This document shows positions 40,882-49,509 of a DNA stretch of 64,000 nucleotides, piece by piece. The first letter of the stretch is position 1; each line of letters begins with the position of its first letter. Source of the stretch: an uncultured Clostridia bacterium (GTDB lineage: Bacteria; Bacillota; Clostridia; Christensenellales; Borkfalkiaceae); NCBI GenBank assembly GCA_944372575.1, contig CALVZS010000001.1, positions 82,962-146,961 of the forward strand, read 5' to 3'. Made by a program: the position numbers and the translations under genes. Below the pieces are notes generated by a model that did no database searches, had not been told where the DNA came from, and saw only the letters and a list, made by a program, of their open reading frames with translations.

Positions 40882-41886
40882 ATGAATGTGTGGAAACTCA
40901 CCGCCCCCGAAAAACTCGAACAGACGGAGACGGAAAACCCCGCCCGCGAGGAGGGTAAAGTGCGCGTGCGCGTCACAAAGGTCTTTCTCAACGGAACGGA
41001 TGCCGCCATCTACCGCGGCGCGATCGAGACACCCCGCCCCATCATCCCGGGACGGTATGCCGTCGGCATGGTCGCGGAAGACAGCGTAAGCTATCTGCCC
41101 AGGGGAACGCGCGTGCTGCTGCACGCCGTGGTGGACGCGCCGGATACGGGGATCCGGGCAAAGGACTTTTCCGACGATGAATTCCGCCTGTGCGGACGCA
41201 CGGCGGACGGGTATCTGCGCGACCTTGTCAACCTTCCGCCCGAATGCATGACCCCCCTGCCCGACTCGGTGAGCGACGAAAAGGCGCTTCTTCTGCATCA
41301 CGTCTCCCTCGCCAAGGCTGCGGCGGACAAACTCGGCGTCAAGAAGGGGCAGCACGTCGCCGTGGTCGGCGCCAACCTCCTGGGGCTGCTGCTGTGCCAG
41401 CTGCTCATCTATCAGCAGGCGGCGCCCATTCTCATCGACGCCGAACCGGAACGGCTGGAATTTGCCAGGAGCTGCGGCATCTATTACACGATGCCTGCGG
41501 ACGAGGAACTGCTCTCCGGTATCGCAAATGTAACGGGCGGCAGACTGGTGAGCGGCGCCGTGTACATGGCGTCCTCCCGCCGCAACGATGCGGAAATCCC
41601 CTTCAGGGTCTGTGCGCCGGGCGCCAACGTCGTGCTGTGCGGCTTCGGCGAAAACCTGCAGGTGGACTTTGCGATCCCCTTCCGCAAGCAGCTCTCCGTC
41701 TACTGCGTAACGCACCGTTCGGACAACCTGGAGGCGGCGATCAACCTCATTGTGAGCGGCGCCGTGGACTTTTCCGCCCTCGATTTCCGCCTTGAAAAGC
41801 CGGATGACATCCCCGGCCTGCTCGCAAATTACTGCACGGGATCGGCAGAGAGCATGAAAAATATCCGTATCGTCACCCTCATATGA
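40882..41886 (+). CDS. Medium-chain dehydrogenase/reductase-like protein
   Basis: A 334-residue protein of the alcohol dehydrogenase-like MDR superfamily. The N-terminal GroES-like part (VTKVFLNGTDAAIYRG, PIIPGRYAVGMV) and a Rossmann part (HVAVVGANLLGLLLCQL) are clear. The catalytic-zinc Cys/His set and structural-zinc cysteines of true zinc enzymes are not visible, so it may be a non-zinc reductase. ATG 40882 follows GAGAGGTAT. Followed by a HAD phosphatase and a phosphoesterase in one rightward transcript. Confidence 0.8.
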   Translation: MNVWKLTAPEKLEQTETENPAREEGKVRVRVTKVFLNGTDAAIYRGAIETPRPIIPGRYAVGMVAEDSVSYLPRGTRVLLHAVVDAPDTGIRAKDFSDDEFRLCGRTADGYLRDLVNLPPECMTPLPDSVSDEKALLLHHVSLAKAAADKLGVKKGQHVAVVGANLLGLLLCQLLIYQQAAPILIDAEPERLEFARSCGIYYTMPADEELLSGIANVTGGRLVSGAVYMASSRRNDAEIPFRVCAPGANVVLCGFGENLQVDFAIPFRKQLSVYCVTHRSDNLEAAINLIVSGAVDFSALDFRLEKPDDIPGLLANYCTGSAESMKNIRIVTLI

Positions 41887-41959
41887 GCCGGGAAAGACAC
41901 AAAATGCGGACTGCGTCCCGGCGAAAATGCGGCACCGACGGCGAAGAGGACGGGAAGAG

Positions 41960-42766
41960 ATGGTAAAATTCATAGCGACCGATCTGGACGGGACGCTTCT
42001 GGACGGAGAGCGCAGGCTCCCCGAAGAGATCTTCCCCCTCATCAAAAAACTCACTTCCCTCGGCGTCCTGTTCGCCCCCGCGAGCGGAAGACAGTACGCC
42101 AATATCCGGAAGCTCTTCGCCCCCGTGGCGGACGACGTGCTGTTCATCTGCGAAAACGGCGCCCTCGTCAAATACCGCGGCAAAACGCTGCATCTCTCCC
42201 CCATCCCCGACCGGGACGTGCGCGATGCGCTGCATGAGATCCGCGCGCTCCCGCACCTCTATCCCATGCTGTGCGGTTCCGATTTTGCCTACATCGAAAA
42301 CAGCGAGATGCCCTTTTTCCAATACGCCATGCTCTCCTACACAAACTGCAGGAAGGTGGAAAATCTTGACGACGTCATCGGAAAAGAGGATATCTGCAAG
42401 ATCGCCGTCTATGACGAGATCGCTGCAGCGGAAAACTGCATCAAGGTGCTTCCGCAGCGCCTGCCCCACCTGCGCACCATCCTCTCCGGCTTTGACTGGT
42501 GCGACGTCTCCGCACCCGAGTCCAACAAGGGCGAGGCGATCCGCTTTATCCGCCGGGCGTTCCGCCTGGAAAAGGAGGAGTGCGTCGCCTTCGGAGATCA
42601 TATGAACGACTTTGAAATGCTGCGCGAATGCGGACGGGCATATGTCCCGGAAAATGCCTATCCGCCCCTGAAAAAACTGATCGGGCGCGTCATCCCTGCC
42701 AATACGGAGGGCGGCGTCCTCAGAAAACTGGAAGAGATCATCCGGGAACTGGAGGAGACATCATGA
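41960..42766 (+). CDS. Cof-type HAD phosphatase
   Basis: A 268-residue HAD hydrolase of the Cof group. Motif I DLDGTLLD with nucleophilic Asp9 region, and motif IV FGDHMNDFEML. The C2-type cap domain lies between them. Members dephosphorylate sugar phosphates or flavin mononucleotide. Its stop overlaps the next start (ATGA). Confidence 0.88.
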   Translation: MVKFIATDLDGTLLDGERRLPEEIFPLIKKLTSLGVLFAPASGRQYANIRKLFAPVADDVLFICENGALVKYRGKTLHLSPIPDRDVRDALHEIRALPHLYPMLCGSDFAYIENSEMPFFQYAMLSYTNCRKVENLDDVIGKEDICKIAVYDEIAAAENCIKVLPQRLPHLRTILSGFDWCDVSAPESNKGEAIRFIRRAFRLEKEECVAFGDHMNDFEMLRECGRAYVPENAYPPLKKLIGRVIPANTEGGVLRKLEEIIRELEETS

Positions 42767-43296
42767 AATACGTCATTGCTTCGGATATTCACGGTTCCGC
42801 ATATTACTGCCGGCTCCTGAAGGAGCGCTTTACAAAAGAGAAGGCGCAGAAACTGCTGCTCCTGGGCGATCTGCTCTACCATGGCGCACGCAATGCCCTG
42901 CCAAAAGAGTATTCCACCCTGGAGACCGCCGCCATCCTCAACTCCATGAAGGAGGACATCCTGTGCGTGCGCGGCAACTGCGACTCCGACGTCGATGCGA
43001 TGGTGCTTGAATTTCCCATTACCGCGGCATATGCCATTCTTCCCGCAGGCGGCAGAACGCTCATCCTCACGCACGGACACCTGGAATATGCCTGCCTGAA
43101 GGAGGGAGACGTGCTCGTCAACGGGCATTTCCACGTCCCCGCTTTTGAGAAACGCGGCGCATACACCTATGTCAACTGCGGCTCGGTCGCCATTCCGAAA
43201 GAAAACTCCCCGCATTCCTATCTCCTCCTGGAGGACGGCTTGCTCACCTGGAAGGACGTGGAGACGGGCCTGCCTTTCCGGTCGGAGCGGCTGTAA
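42763..43296 (+). CDS. YfcE-like metallophosphoesterase
   Basis: A 177-residue calcineurin-like phosphodiesterase with the full metal-binding set: SDIHGSAYY, GDLLYHG, GNCDSD, THGH and NGHFHVP. YfcE relatives cleave phosphodiesters with manganese. Starts inside the stop codon of the HAD gene (ATGA), so the two are translationally coupled. Confidence 0.9.
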   Translation: MKYVIASDIHGSAYYCRLLKERFTKEKAQKLLLLGDLLYHGARNALPKEYSTLETAAILNSMKEDILCVRGNCDSDVDAMVLEFPITAAYAILPAGGRTLILTHGHLEYACLKEGDVLVNGHFHVPAFEKRGAYTYVNCGSVAIPKENSPHSYLLLEDGLLTWKDVETGLPFRSERL

Positions 43297-43310
43297 AATT
43301 CCGGCAACAT

Positions 43311-43345
43311 AAAAAAAATCCTGCGGAACTCCGCAGGATTTTTTG
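43311..43345. terminator. Bidirectional terminator
   Basis: Stem AAATCCTGCGG / CCGCAGGATTT flanked by A-runs and T-runs, between two convergent genes. Confidence 0.92.
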
Positions 43346-43358
43346 TTTGTCCGAATGC

Positions 43359-43583
43359 TCAGATGGGAATGATACGCAGGATGCGTCCGCTCAGGATCAT
43401 CAGAATGATGTCGAGGATCCAGATAATGTTCCAGCCGAGGACAATGCGCAGGATGCCTGCGACGATCTTGCCTTCCGAAAAACGTGTGATGAACCCGAGG
43501 ATCCACGACGTGACGGGGATGATCGCAAGAATGATGCTGACCAGGCGCCCGAGACCGAAATAATCGCCTTTGCTCTTTGCCAT
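43359..43583 (-). CDS. Small two-to-three-helix membrane protein
   Basis: A 74-residue hydrophobic protein beginning MAKSKGDYFGLG with GGAGATAAGG upstream of the ATG. It has a central GKIVAGILRIVLGWNIIWILD segment (given in part) and ends in RILRIIPI. Two to three membrane helices. Similar tiny proteins with a GWNIIWILD-like core occur widely in Bacillota with no known role. Ends right at the bidirectional terminator. Confidence 0.78.
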   Translation of the reverse strand: MAKSKGDYFGLGRLVSIILAIIPVTSWILGFITRFSEGKIVAGILRIVLGWNIIWILDIILMILSGRILRIIPI

Positions 43584-43698
43584 TTTTCCTTATCTCCTTT
43601 CATATAGGATTCTGTTACCATTATAGCCAATTTCGGAAAAATTGTCAAGGTTTCCACAGAAATTTACAGAAAATTATTGGGAACGCGCAGGGAGCGGA

Positions 43699-44751
43699 TC
43701 ACAGGTCGAACGCGATCGCCGTAAGGTCATCTTCAAACGTGCCGCAGAACTCCTTTAAAACGGCCTTCAGCCGCTCGATGAACTGCTCGGCGCTTCCCGA
43801 ACGGCGCAGCACCTCCTCCACGCGCTCGATGCCGAACTGCTCGCCCGCGGCGTTCTTGCTCTCCGTAACGCCGTCGGTGAGCAGCACGAGGATGTCCCCC
43901 TTTCCGTATCCGATCGCCCTGTCCGAATAGGCAAAATCGGGGATCCAGTTGGAGATGGGCGGCGAATTCATGACGATCTCGTCGATGCCCAGCGCACTTT
44001 TGAGCAGCATGGGCGCATTATGTCCCGCCACGCTGTAGATGATCTCGCTGCGCTCCCTGTCGATGCGCACCGCCGCCGCCGTAACATAGGAACGCTCGTC
44101 CAGATTGAGTTCCTGAAATTTGGCGTTCAGCCCCTTGAGCGCCTTGGCGGGGGAAGGCTCCGACCTGTCCCAACCCGCCTTGACGAACGCGGAGAGCATC
44201 CCCGCAGAGATCCCCTTGCCCGAGACGTCCGCCAGAAAGCCCATCGTCTCTCCGCCCGTCTCATATACGTCCGGCAGATCCCCGCCGATCTCGCGGCAGG
44301 GGATATACATGAAGGAATAGTGTTCTCCGGCGCCGCTCCGGGCGGGCGGGAGAAGGCGCTGCTGGATATCCTGTGCCGAATACATCTCGCGCGCGATCTC
44401 CGTTGCATAGGCGTCGTCCACGATGCCGAGGAAGTATTTTCCGAGAGGCGTGACGCGGATGCGGAAGGAAAGATTGCCCTCTTTGCCGCGCACGATGAGT
44501 TTGCGGAAGGCGCGCCCGCCGTTCTTCATCGCATCCGAAAAGAGGCAGCGCATGGGACAATAGGCGCAGCGCACGCCCTCGCCGCACACGTCCTCCGAAG
44601 TGCAGCCCGTCGTCTCCTTGAGCGTCCCCTTCGGTTTTGACGCATGAAAGCACTCCCGGAAAGCGCGGTTGGTATAGCGCACCTTCATATTTTTGTCCAC
44701 GACGATCGCCGCCGTGGGGATATTGTCGAGCACTTCGCGGTACAGATTCAT
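43699..44751 (-). CDS. PAS domain-SpoIIE/RsbU-type protein phosphatase
   Basis: A 350-residue protein. Residues 1-120 are a PAS-like sensor (IVVDKNMKVRYTNRAF) that carries five cysteines at 50, 56, 62, 65 and 69. Residues 140-350 are a PP2C-type SpoIIE phosphatase: REIGGDLPDVYE, FLADVSGKGISAGML, LLTDGVTESKN and EDDLTAIAF bind two metals. Such proteins dephosphorylate anti-sigma antagonists (RsbV/SpoIIAA type). No anti-sigma partner is encoded nearby. The stop of the lipid kinase gene lies 1 nt away, so they are cotranscribed. Confidence 0.87.
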   Translation of the reverse strand: MNLYREVLDNIPTAAIVVDKNMKVRYTNRAFRECFHASKPKGTLKETTGCTSEDVCGEGVRCAYCPMRCLFSDAMKNGGRAFRKLIVRGKEGNLSFRIRVTPLGKYFLGIVDDAYATEIAREMYSAQDIQQRLLPPARSGAGEHYSFMYIPCREIGGDLPDVYETGGETMGFLADVSGKGISAGMLSAFVKAGWDRSEPSPAKALKGLNAKFQELNLDERSYVTAAAVRIDRERSEIIYSVAGHNAPMLLKSALGIDEIVMNSPPISNWIPDFAYSDRAIGYGKGDILVLLTDGVTESKNAAGEQFGIERVEEVLRRSGSAEQFIERLKAVLKEFCGTFEDDLTAIAFDL

Positions 44752-44752
44752 A

Positions 44753-45616
44753 TCAGCCTCGGTACATTTTGAGTTTCCCGCTCACAAGGCGCGCCTCGAG
44801 CATGTCTGCCCGTTCGATCTCGCCGTCATACTGCACATAGATCGGCCCGTCCGGCGAGGAGATCATCGCCTCGGTGCAGAGGATGTGGTGCGTGATGGGC
44901 CGCTCCAGAAGTTTGCCGCGCATGAGGCGGATGAGCTCAAAGAGCAGCTTGCGCCGCTTAGGGCTGTCCACGACGACGAGGTCGAGCAGTCCGTCCGCCG
45001 GCTCCGCCGCAGGGCAGAGCGGGATGCCGCCGCCCAGCTGCCTGCCGTTGCACACGGCAGCGATGAGCGCAAAATACTCCCTCGTCTCGCCGTTGACCGT
45101 CACATTGAGCCGCGTCCCGCGGTAGCGCACAAGCGTTGCGACGAGGCTGCGGAAATACTTGCCCTTGTCGGAGCCGAAGCGCATCCCCGCGCAGCGGCGC
45201 AGGATCTCCACGTCGATGCCCGTCCCCGCAATATTGATGCTGCGGCGGCTGCCGCACTCGATATAGTCAACGGGCTGCGGTTCGCTCTCCAGAATAAGAT
45301 CGAGTGCCCGGATGCCCTGCGGGATATGCATGGACGCGGCAAAATCGTTTCCCGTCCCCGCAGGGATGAGCCCGAAAACACAGCTGCCGGGATCGGCGAA
45401 TCCGCTCACCGCCTCATTGAGCGTCCCGTCGCCGCCCACCACGATGAACTTTCCTCCGTCCGCGGCGGACAGGCTGCGCGCATACTTGCCCGCATCCCCT
45501 TTGCGCTCCGTATAAAAAACCCGATATTGTATTCCGTGCGCGCGGAAGCGCTCTTCCATTGCCGCGACAAGTTTTTCGACGTGCCGCGCATGGGCGTTCA
45601 CGATGACGTTGAACAT
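44753..45616 (-). CDS. Diacylglycerol kinase-family lipid kinase (DagK/YegS type)
   Basis: A 287-residue soluble kinase. The nucleotide-binding GGDGTLNEAV and LIPAGTGNDFA motifs and the later AGTGIDVEI are diagnostic of the DAGK catalytic domain. It probably recycles diacylglycerol to phosphatidate at the membrane, though related members phosphorylate other lipids. GGGGAGAA precedes the ATG. Its promoter shares its -35 hexamer with the divergent cca promoter. Confidence 0.9.
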   Translation of the reverse strand: MFNVIVNAHARHVEKLVAAMEERFRAHGIQYRVFYTERKGDAGKYARSLSAADGGKFIVVGGDGTLNEAVSGFADPGSCVFGLIPAGTGNDFAASMHIPQGIRALDLILESEPQPVDYIECGSRRSINIAGTGIDVEILRRCAGMRFGSDKGKYFRSLVATLVRYRGTRLNVTVNGETREYFALIAAVCNGRQLGGGIPLCPAAEPADGLLDLVVVDSPKRRKLLFELIRLMRGKLLERPITHHILCTEAMISSPDGPIYVQYDGEIERADMLEARLVSGKLKMYRG

Positions 45617-45653
45617 GGCATTTCTCCCCCGCGATCAAAAGTCTACGGGAATC

Positions 45654-45705
45654 ATTATACAATATTTCTTGCGCGATTGCAATTTTTTTGCAAATCTGTT
45701 ATACT
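45654..45705. promoter_or_regulatory. Overlapping divergent promoters with one shared -35 hexamer
   Basis: TTGCAA at 45677-45682 is its own reverse complement. Rightward, 17 nt lead to TATACT (45700-45705) for cca. Leftward, 17 nt lead to TATAAT (45654-45659) for the lipid kinase operon. Polymerase can occupy only one orientation at a time. Confidence 0.75.
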
Positions 45706-45735
45706 CATTTCAGAATTTTTTTCACGGAGCAGCGT

Positions 45736-47091
45736 ATGACCGATCTTCTGCCCGCATCGCTCAAAAAAATGGCGTCCGCCATGCAGCACCCGCTGTACGT
45801 GGTGGGCGGCAGCGTGCGCGATTTTCTTGCCGGCGCCCCTGCGGGCGCCGCCGACTGGGATATCTGTTCGCCCGCCCCCGAGGAAGAGGCGGAGGCGGCG
45901 GCCGCCGCATGCGAGATGCAGGTCAACGCCGTCTACCGCAACACGGGTACCGTGAAACTGACGGACGCGGACGGCACGGGCTATGAGTTTACCCGCTTCC
46001 GCTCGGACAGGTATGTGCGCGGCCTGCACACGCCTGCCGAGATCGAATTTACCGACGACATCGTGCGCGATGCCCGCCGCCGCGACTTCTGCGCCAACGC
46101 GATCTACTATGACATCTCATCGGAGACGTTCCGCGACCCGCTGGGCGGCATTGCGGACGTACGCGCAAAGACGCTGCGCACGGTGGCGCCCGCCGACAAG
46201 GTGTTCGGCGAGGACGGGCTGCGCCTTGTCCGCCTTGCGCGCCTTGCGGCGCAGACGGGGTTCTCCCCCGATGCGGAGTGCCTTGCGGGGGCAAAGGCGC
46301 ACTGCGCGCTCATCCGCGACATTGCACCCGAGCGCGTCTTTCATGAGCTGGAGCTGCTGCTGCACGCCGACGAGAAGGCGGGCGGCGCGCAGGGGCCGTA
46401 CCGCGGCCTGCACATCCTCAAAGACACAGGCGTTCTGAAGGAGCTCCTGCCCGAGCTCGCCGCGGGCGACGGCATGGCGCAGCGCGCCGACTTCCACCGC
46501 TACGATGTGCTGGAACACAGCCTGCGCTGCGTCCTCTATGCTCCCCCCTCCGTCCGCTGGGCGGCGCTGCTGCACGACGTAGGCAAGCCCTTCTGCTTTG
46601 AGCGCGACGGCAACTTTTACGCCCATGCCGAGGAGGGCGCGCGCATCGCGCAGGACATCCTCACCCGTCTGAAGGCGCCCAAAAAGCTCACGGAGAGGAC
46701 GGCGCAGCTCGTCCTGCTGCATATGCGCGACCTCGACATGAAGATGAAGGAGAGCAAGGTGCGGCGGGACATCCTGCTCCATGCCCCCCTGCTGCCCGAA
46801 CTGTTCGCGCTGCGCCAGGCGGACTACTCCGCCTGCCGGGACGATTGCTCCCCCGCGCCCGGCGTCGTCAAGTGGCAGCGCATCCTTGAAGCGATGTACG
46901 CAGAGGGCGTACCCTTTTCCGCCAAAGACCTCGCCGTGCGCGGCAGCGATCTTGCCGCCCTCGGCCTGCGCGGAGAGCGCATTGGCGAAACGCTGGAGGA
47001 ACTCCTCCTCTACTGCGCACAGGACGGCGCGCGCAACACGCGCGAACACCTCATAAAACACCTGGAACATACCTGTAAGGAGATCAAATGA
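45736..47091 (+). CDS. cca: CCA-adding tRNA nucleotidyltransferase
   Basis: A 451-residue class II nucleotidyltransferase that adds or repairs the 3' CCA end of tRNA. N-terminal VVGGSVRDFL and the metal-binding DWDIC, RRRDFCANAIYYD with the RRDF-type motif, the nucleotide-selecting EDGLRLVRLARLA, and a C-terminal HD domain (ALLHDVGKPF) that may give phosphohydrolase activity. ATG 45736 has GGAGCAG upstream. Its stop overlaps the rmuC start (ATGA). Confidence 0.93.
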   Translation: MTDLLPASLKKMASAMQHPLYVVGGSVRDFLAGAPAGAADWDICSPAPEEEAEAAAAACEMQVNAVYRNTGTVKLTDADGTGYEFTRFRSDRYVRGLHTPAEIEFTDDIVRDARRRDFCANAIYYDISSETFRDPLGGIADVRAKTLRTVAPADKVFGEDGLRLVRLARLAAQTGFSPDAECLAGAKAHCALIRDIAPERVFHELELLLHADEKAGGAQGPYRGLHILKDTGVLKELLPELAAGDGMAQRADFHRYDVLEHSLRCVLYAPPSVRWAALLHDVGKPFCFERDGNFYAHAEEGARIAQDILTRLKAPKKLTERTAQLVLLHMRDLDMKMKESKVRRDILLHAPLLPELFALRQADYSACRDDCSPAPGVVKWQRILEAMYAEGVPFSAKDLAVRGSDLAALGLRGERIGETLEELLLYCAQDGARNTREHLIKHLEHTCKEIK

Positions 47092-48233
47092 CCGATATTC
47101 TCATCATCGTCTGCATCGTTTTGGGCATTCTCAATGCCGTGTTCCTCATCGCGCTCCTCGCCAAAAAGAGGCGGGAGGGCGACGGCGCGGCGATGGAAAA
47201 GATGAAACAGCTCGAGCAAAAGCTCGACTCCGTGGGCAAACTTGCCGACTACAACGCCCGCACGCTGGAGCGCATGGAACGCTCGACGGAGGGCCGCCTT
47301 GCCAACATCCAGAACAGGCTGACCGACGACATCAAATACGTCATCGACGTCAACGCGCAGAACCTTGAACGCATCCGCAGGACGGTGGACGACAAACTCA
47401 CCTCCTCCATCGACGGCAAACTCTCCACCTCCTTTGCCCGCATCACCGAGCGGCTGGAGAAGATGTACGAGAGCGTGGGAGAGATGAAGGGCCTCTCCTC
47501 CTCCGTTGCCGACATCCGCCGCGTATTCACTAACGTCAAGCTGCGCGGCACCTGGGGAGAGGCGCAGCTGGATGCTCTGCTCGAACAGATGCTTGCGCCC
47601 GAACAGTACCGGCGCAGCGTCAAGCTCAATCCCCTTGACAACTCGCTTGTGGACTTCGCCGTCGTGCTTCCCGCAAAGGACGGGACAGTGTATCTGCCCA
47701 TCGACAGCAAATTCCCCGTGGAGGAATTTGAGCGGCTCGTCTCCGCCTCCGAGCGCGGCGACAGGGAGGCGGAGGAGCGCGCCCGCAAAAATCTGGAGCG
47801 CGCCGTCAAGCTGCAGGCGGAATCCATTGCGAAAAAGTATATCCTCCCCCCGCTTACGACGGATTTTGCCGTGATGTTCCTGCCCAGCGAGGGTCTGTAT
47901 GCCGAGGTGGTGCGCACGGACGGGCTCTCCGACTGGCTGCGCGCGCGGCGCATTCTCGCCGTGGGGCCGACCAACCTGGGCGCGCTGCTGTCCACGCTGC
48001 AGACGGGCTTCCGCACCGCCGCCATCGAGAAGCGCTCGGGCGAGCTGCGCATCATGCTCGACTCCTTCCGCGCCGACTTTATCAAATTTGCGGAATTGCT
48101 CGACAAGACCAAGAAAAAACTCCAGGAAGCACAGGACACCGTGGAGAGCGCCGAAAAACGCACGGGTACCATCGGCAAAAAGCTCAACTCCTTCCGCAGC
48201 ATCGGGGGATTTCTCCCGCCCGACGAGGAATAA
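47088..48233 (+). CDS. rmuC: DNA recombination protein RmuC
   Basis: A 381-residue protein: one N-terminal membrane helix, a coiled coil (about 35-120), then the RmuC domain with VKLRGTWGEAQLDALLEQ and PIDSKFPVEEFERL, which has a PD-(D/E)xK-like nuclease fold. RmuC limits DNA inversions at short repeats. Translationally coupled to cca. Confidence 0.92.
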   Translation: MTDILIIVCIVLGILNAVFLIALLAKKRREGDGAAMEKMKQLEQKLDSVGKLADYNARTLERMERSTEGRLANIQNRLTDDIKYVIDVNAQNLERIRRTVDDKLTSSIDGKLSTSFARITERLEKMYESVGEMKGLSSSVADIRRVFTNVKLRGTWGEAQLDALLEQMLAPEQYRRSVKLNPLDNSLVDFAVVLPAKDGTVYLPIDSKFPVEEFERLVSASERGDREAEERARKNLERAVKLQAESIAKKYILPPLTTDFAVMFLPSEGLYAEVVRTDGLSDWLRARRILAVGPTNLGALLSTLQTGFRTAAIEKRSGELRIMLDSFRADFIKFAELLDKTKKKLQEAQDTVESAEKRTGTIGKKLNSFRSIGGFLPPDEE

Positions 48234-48260
48234 ATGCAATGGCCGCCGCGGCAAAATCGC

Positions 48261-48289
48261 TTGCCTTTTGACGGGACAGATCGTATAAT
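48261..48289 (+). promoter_or_regulatory. Promoter of the 102-residue protein gene
   Basis: TTGCCT at 48261-48266, 17-nt spacer, TATAAT at 48284-48289. The ATG begins 7 nt after the -10 box. Confidence 0.75.
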
Positions 48290-48295
48290 GATTGC

Positions 48296-48604
48296 ATGAA
48301 ATTTGTCAGGATCGAAAATCTGCCCGCGGGGATCGCCCTCCCCGCGCGGGAACAGTTCGGCGAGGCGCGCCGCGTCCAGAGCGGCAGCGTCAGTACCTGC
48401 GGCAATGCCCTTCTCATCGAGAGCGGCGGCAGGTTCAAGCGTTTTTCGGATGCGACGGAATACATCCGCATCGAAGAGGGCGCGGGCCATTTCAAGTGGG
48501 AGCGGGGCGAGATCCCCTTTTTTCAGGGCGACACATTCTGCGCGGAAGCCCCCGGCGAATACGACTTTTACGGCGCCGGCGTCTTTCTCATTCTGAAAGC
48601 CTGA
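48296..48604 (+). CDS. Small cupin-like protein of unknown function
   Basis: A 102-residue beta-rich protein: MKFVRIENLPAGIALP, a central GHFKWERGEIPFFQGDTF and a C-terminal GEYDFYGAGVFLIL pattern resembling a mannose-6-phosphate-isomerase-like cupin half, without the full histidine metal set. There is no Shine-Dalgarno, and the -10 box ends 6 nt before the ATG, so translation is probably leaderless. Confidence 0.65.
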   Translation: MKFVRIENLPAGIALPAREQFGEARRVQSGSVSTCGNALLIESGGRFKRFSDATEYIRIEEGAGHFKWERGEIPFFQGDTFCAEAPGEYDFYGAGVFLILKA

Positions 48605-48654
48605 CGCAAGAGAAAAATTTTCTCATTTTTCCGCCGCCGCCGGGGCAAAAGCCG

Positions 48655-48683
48655 TTGACTTGTGCGCGGAAATATTGTAGAAT
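48655..48683 (+). promoter_or_regulatory. Promoter of rpsF-ssb-rpsR
   Basis: TTGACT at 48655-48660, 17-nt spacer, TAGAAT at 48678-48683; start of transcription expected near 48690. Confidence 0.8.
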
Positions 48684-48690
48684 AGACAGA

Positions 48691-48758
48691 CAGGGGAATT
48701 CCCTGTATTTTGCCTTGCATACCGGGAAGGTATGCCGAATAAGACCGGGAGGTGAAAA
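48691..48758 (+). promoter_or_regulatory. Structured leader of rpsF, possible S6-S18 autoregulatory site
   Basis: The 70-nt leader holds a palindrome (48691-48705) and a perfect stem GCATACC / GGTATGC (48717-48735) followed by CCG-containing single-stranded sequence (GACCGGGAGG). Known rpsF leaders bind the bS6-bS18 pair through a CCG next to a stem; the match here is suggestive only. Confidence 0.35.
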
Positions 48759-48760
48759 AT

Positions 48761-49051
48761 ATGCAGAAGTACGAAATGCTCCTTCTTCTCCGTAGCGACA
48801 TGGAGGACGAAGCGCGTGAGGCGGAACTCAAGAAGTACGCCGACATCGTGACGGGCATGGGAGGCACCGTTGATGCAACGGACAAATGGGGCGTGAAAAA
48901 GCTCCAGTACCCCATCGCTTTCAAGTCGGACGCATTCTACGCACTCATGACGTTCCATGCGGACGGTGCTGCAGTCAAGGAACTTGACCGTATCGCCGGC
49001 ATTTCCGACGGCGTCCTGCGGCGCATGATTACGAAAGTCGAGGAAAAGTAA
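48761..49051 (+). CDS. rpsF: Ribosomal protein bS6
   Basis: A 96-residue ribosomal protein: MQKYEMLLLLRSDMED, GMGGTVDATDKWGVKKLQYPI (in part) and a C-terminal DGVLRRMITKVE. ATG 48761 has GGAGGTG 7 nt upstream; an in-frame GTG at 48752 would sit on that site. First gene of the conserved rpsF-ssb-rpsR operon. Confidence 0.95.
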   Translation: MQKYEMLLLLRSDMEDEAREAELKKYADIVTGMGGTVDATDKWGVKKLQYPIAFKSDAFYALMTFHADGAAVKELDRIAGISDGVLRRMITKVEEK

Positions 49052-49052
49052 G

Positions 49053-49472
49053 ATGACGAAGGTCTTTCTCATCGGAAATCTGACACGCGATCCCGAACTG
49101 ACCGAGACGGCGGGCGGCGTTTCCGTATGCCGCTTTGCAGTTGCCGTCAACCGCGGGTTCGGGGAAAACCGCACGACGGATTTTTACAACGTGACCGCTT
49201 GGCGCAGACTGGGCGAACAGGTCGCCCAGTACACCAAAAAGGGCAACAAGATCGCCGTCTACGGCGACCTGCAGATCCGCCAGTACGAGGCAAACGACGG
49301 CACCCGCCGCACCTCGGTGGACGTTGTTGCGCAGGACGTGGAATTTCTCACGCCCAAGCAGCAGGACGACGGCGGCTTCTACGACGCCCCCGCCCAGCAG
49401 CCCGCCGCGGCTCCCAAAAAGAAGCCCGCAGCCCTTGAGGCGTTTGACGACGACGGGGACATCCCCTTCTGA
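49053..49472 (+). CDS. ssb: Single-stranded DNA-binding protein
   Basis: A 139-residue SSB: OB fold (KVFLIGNLTRDPELTET, FYNVTAWRRLGEQVAQY), a Gln/Pro/Ala-rich linker, and the acidic tail DDDGDIPF that recruits repair and replication partners. Between rpsF and rpsR as in most Bacillota. Confidence 0.95.
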   Translation: MTKVFLIGNLTRDPELTETAGGVSVCRFAVAVNRGFGENRTTDFYNVTAWRRLGEQVAQYTKKGNKIAVYGDLQIRQYEANDGTRRTSVDVVAQDVEFLTPKQQDDGGFYDAPAQQPAAAPKKKPAALEAFDDDGDIPF

Positions 49473-49509
49473 TCGCGCCCATATCCATATCGTATAAGGA
49501 GATTCTATC

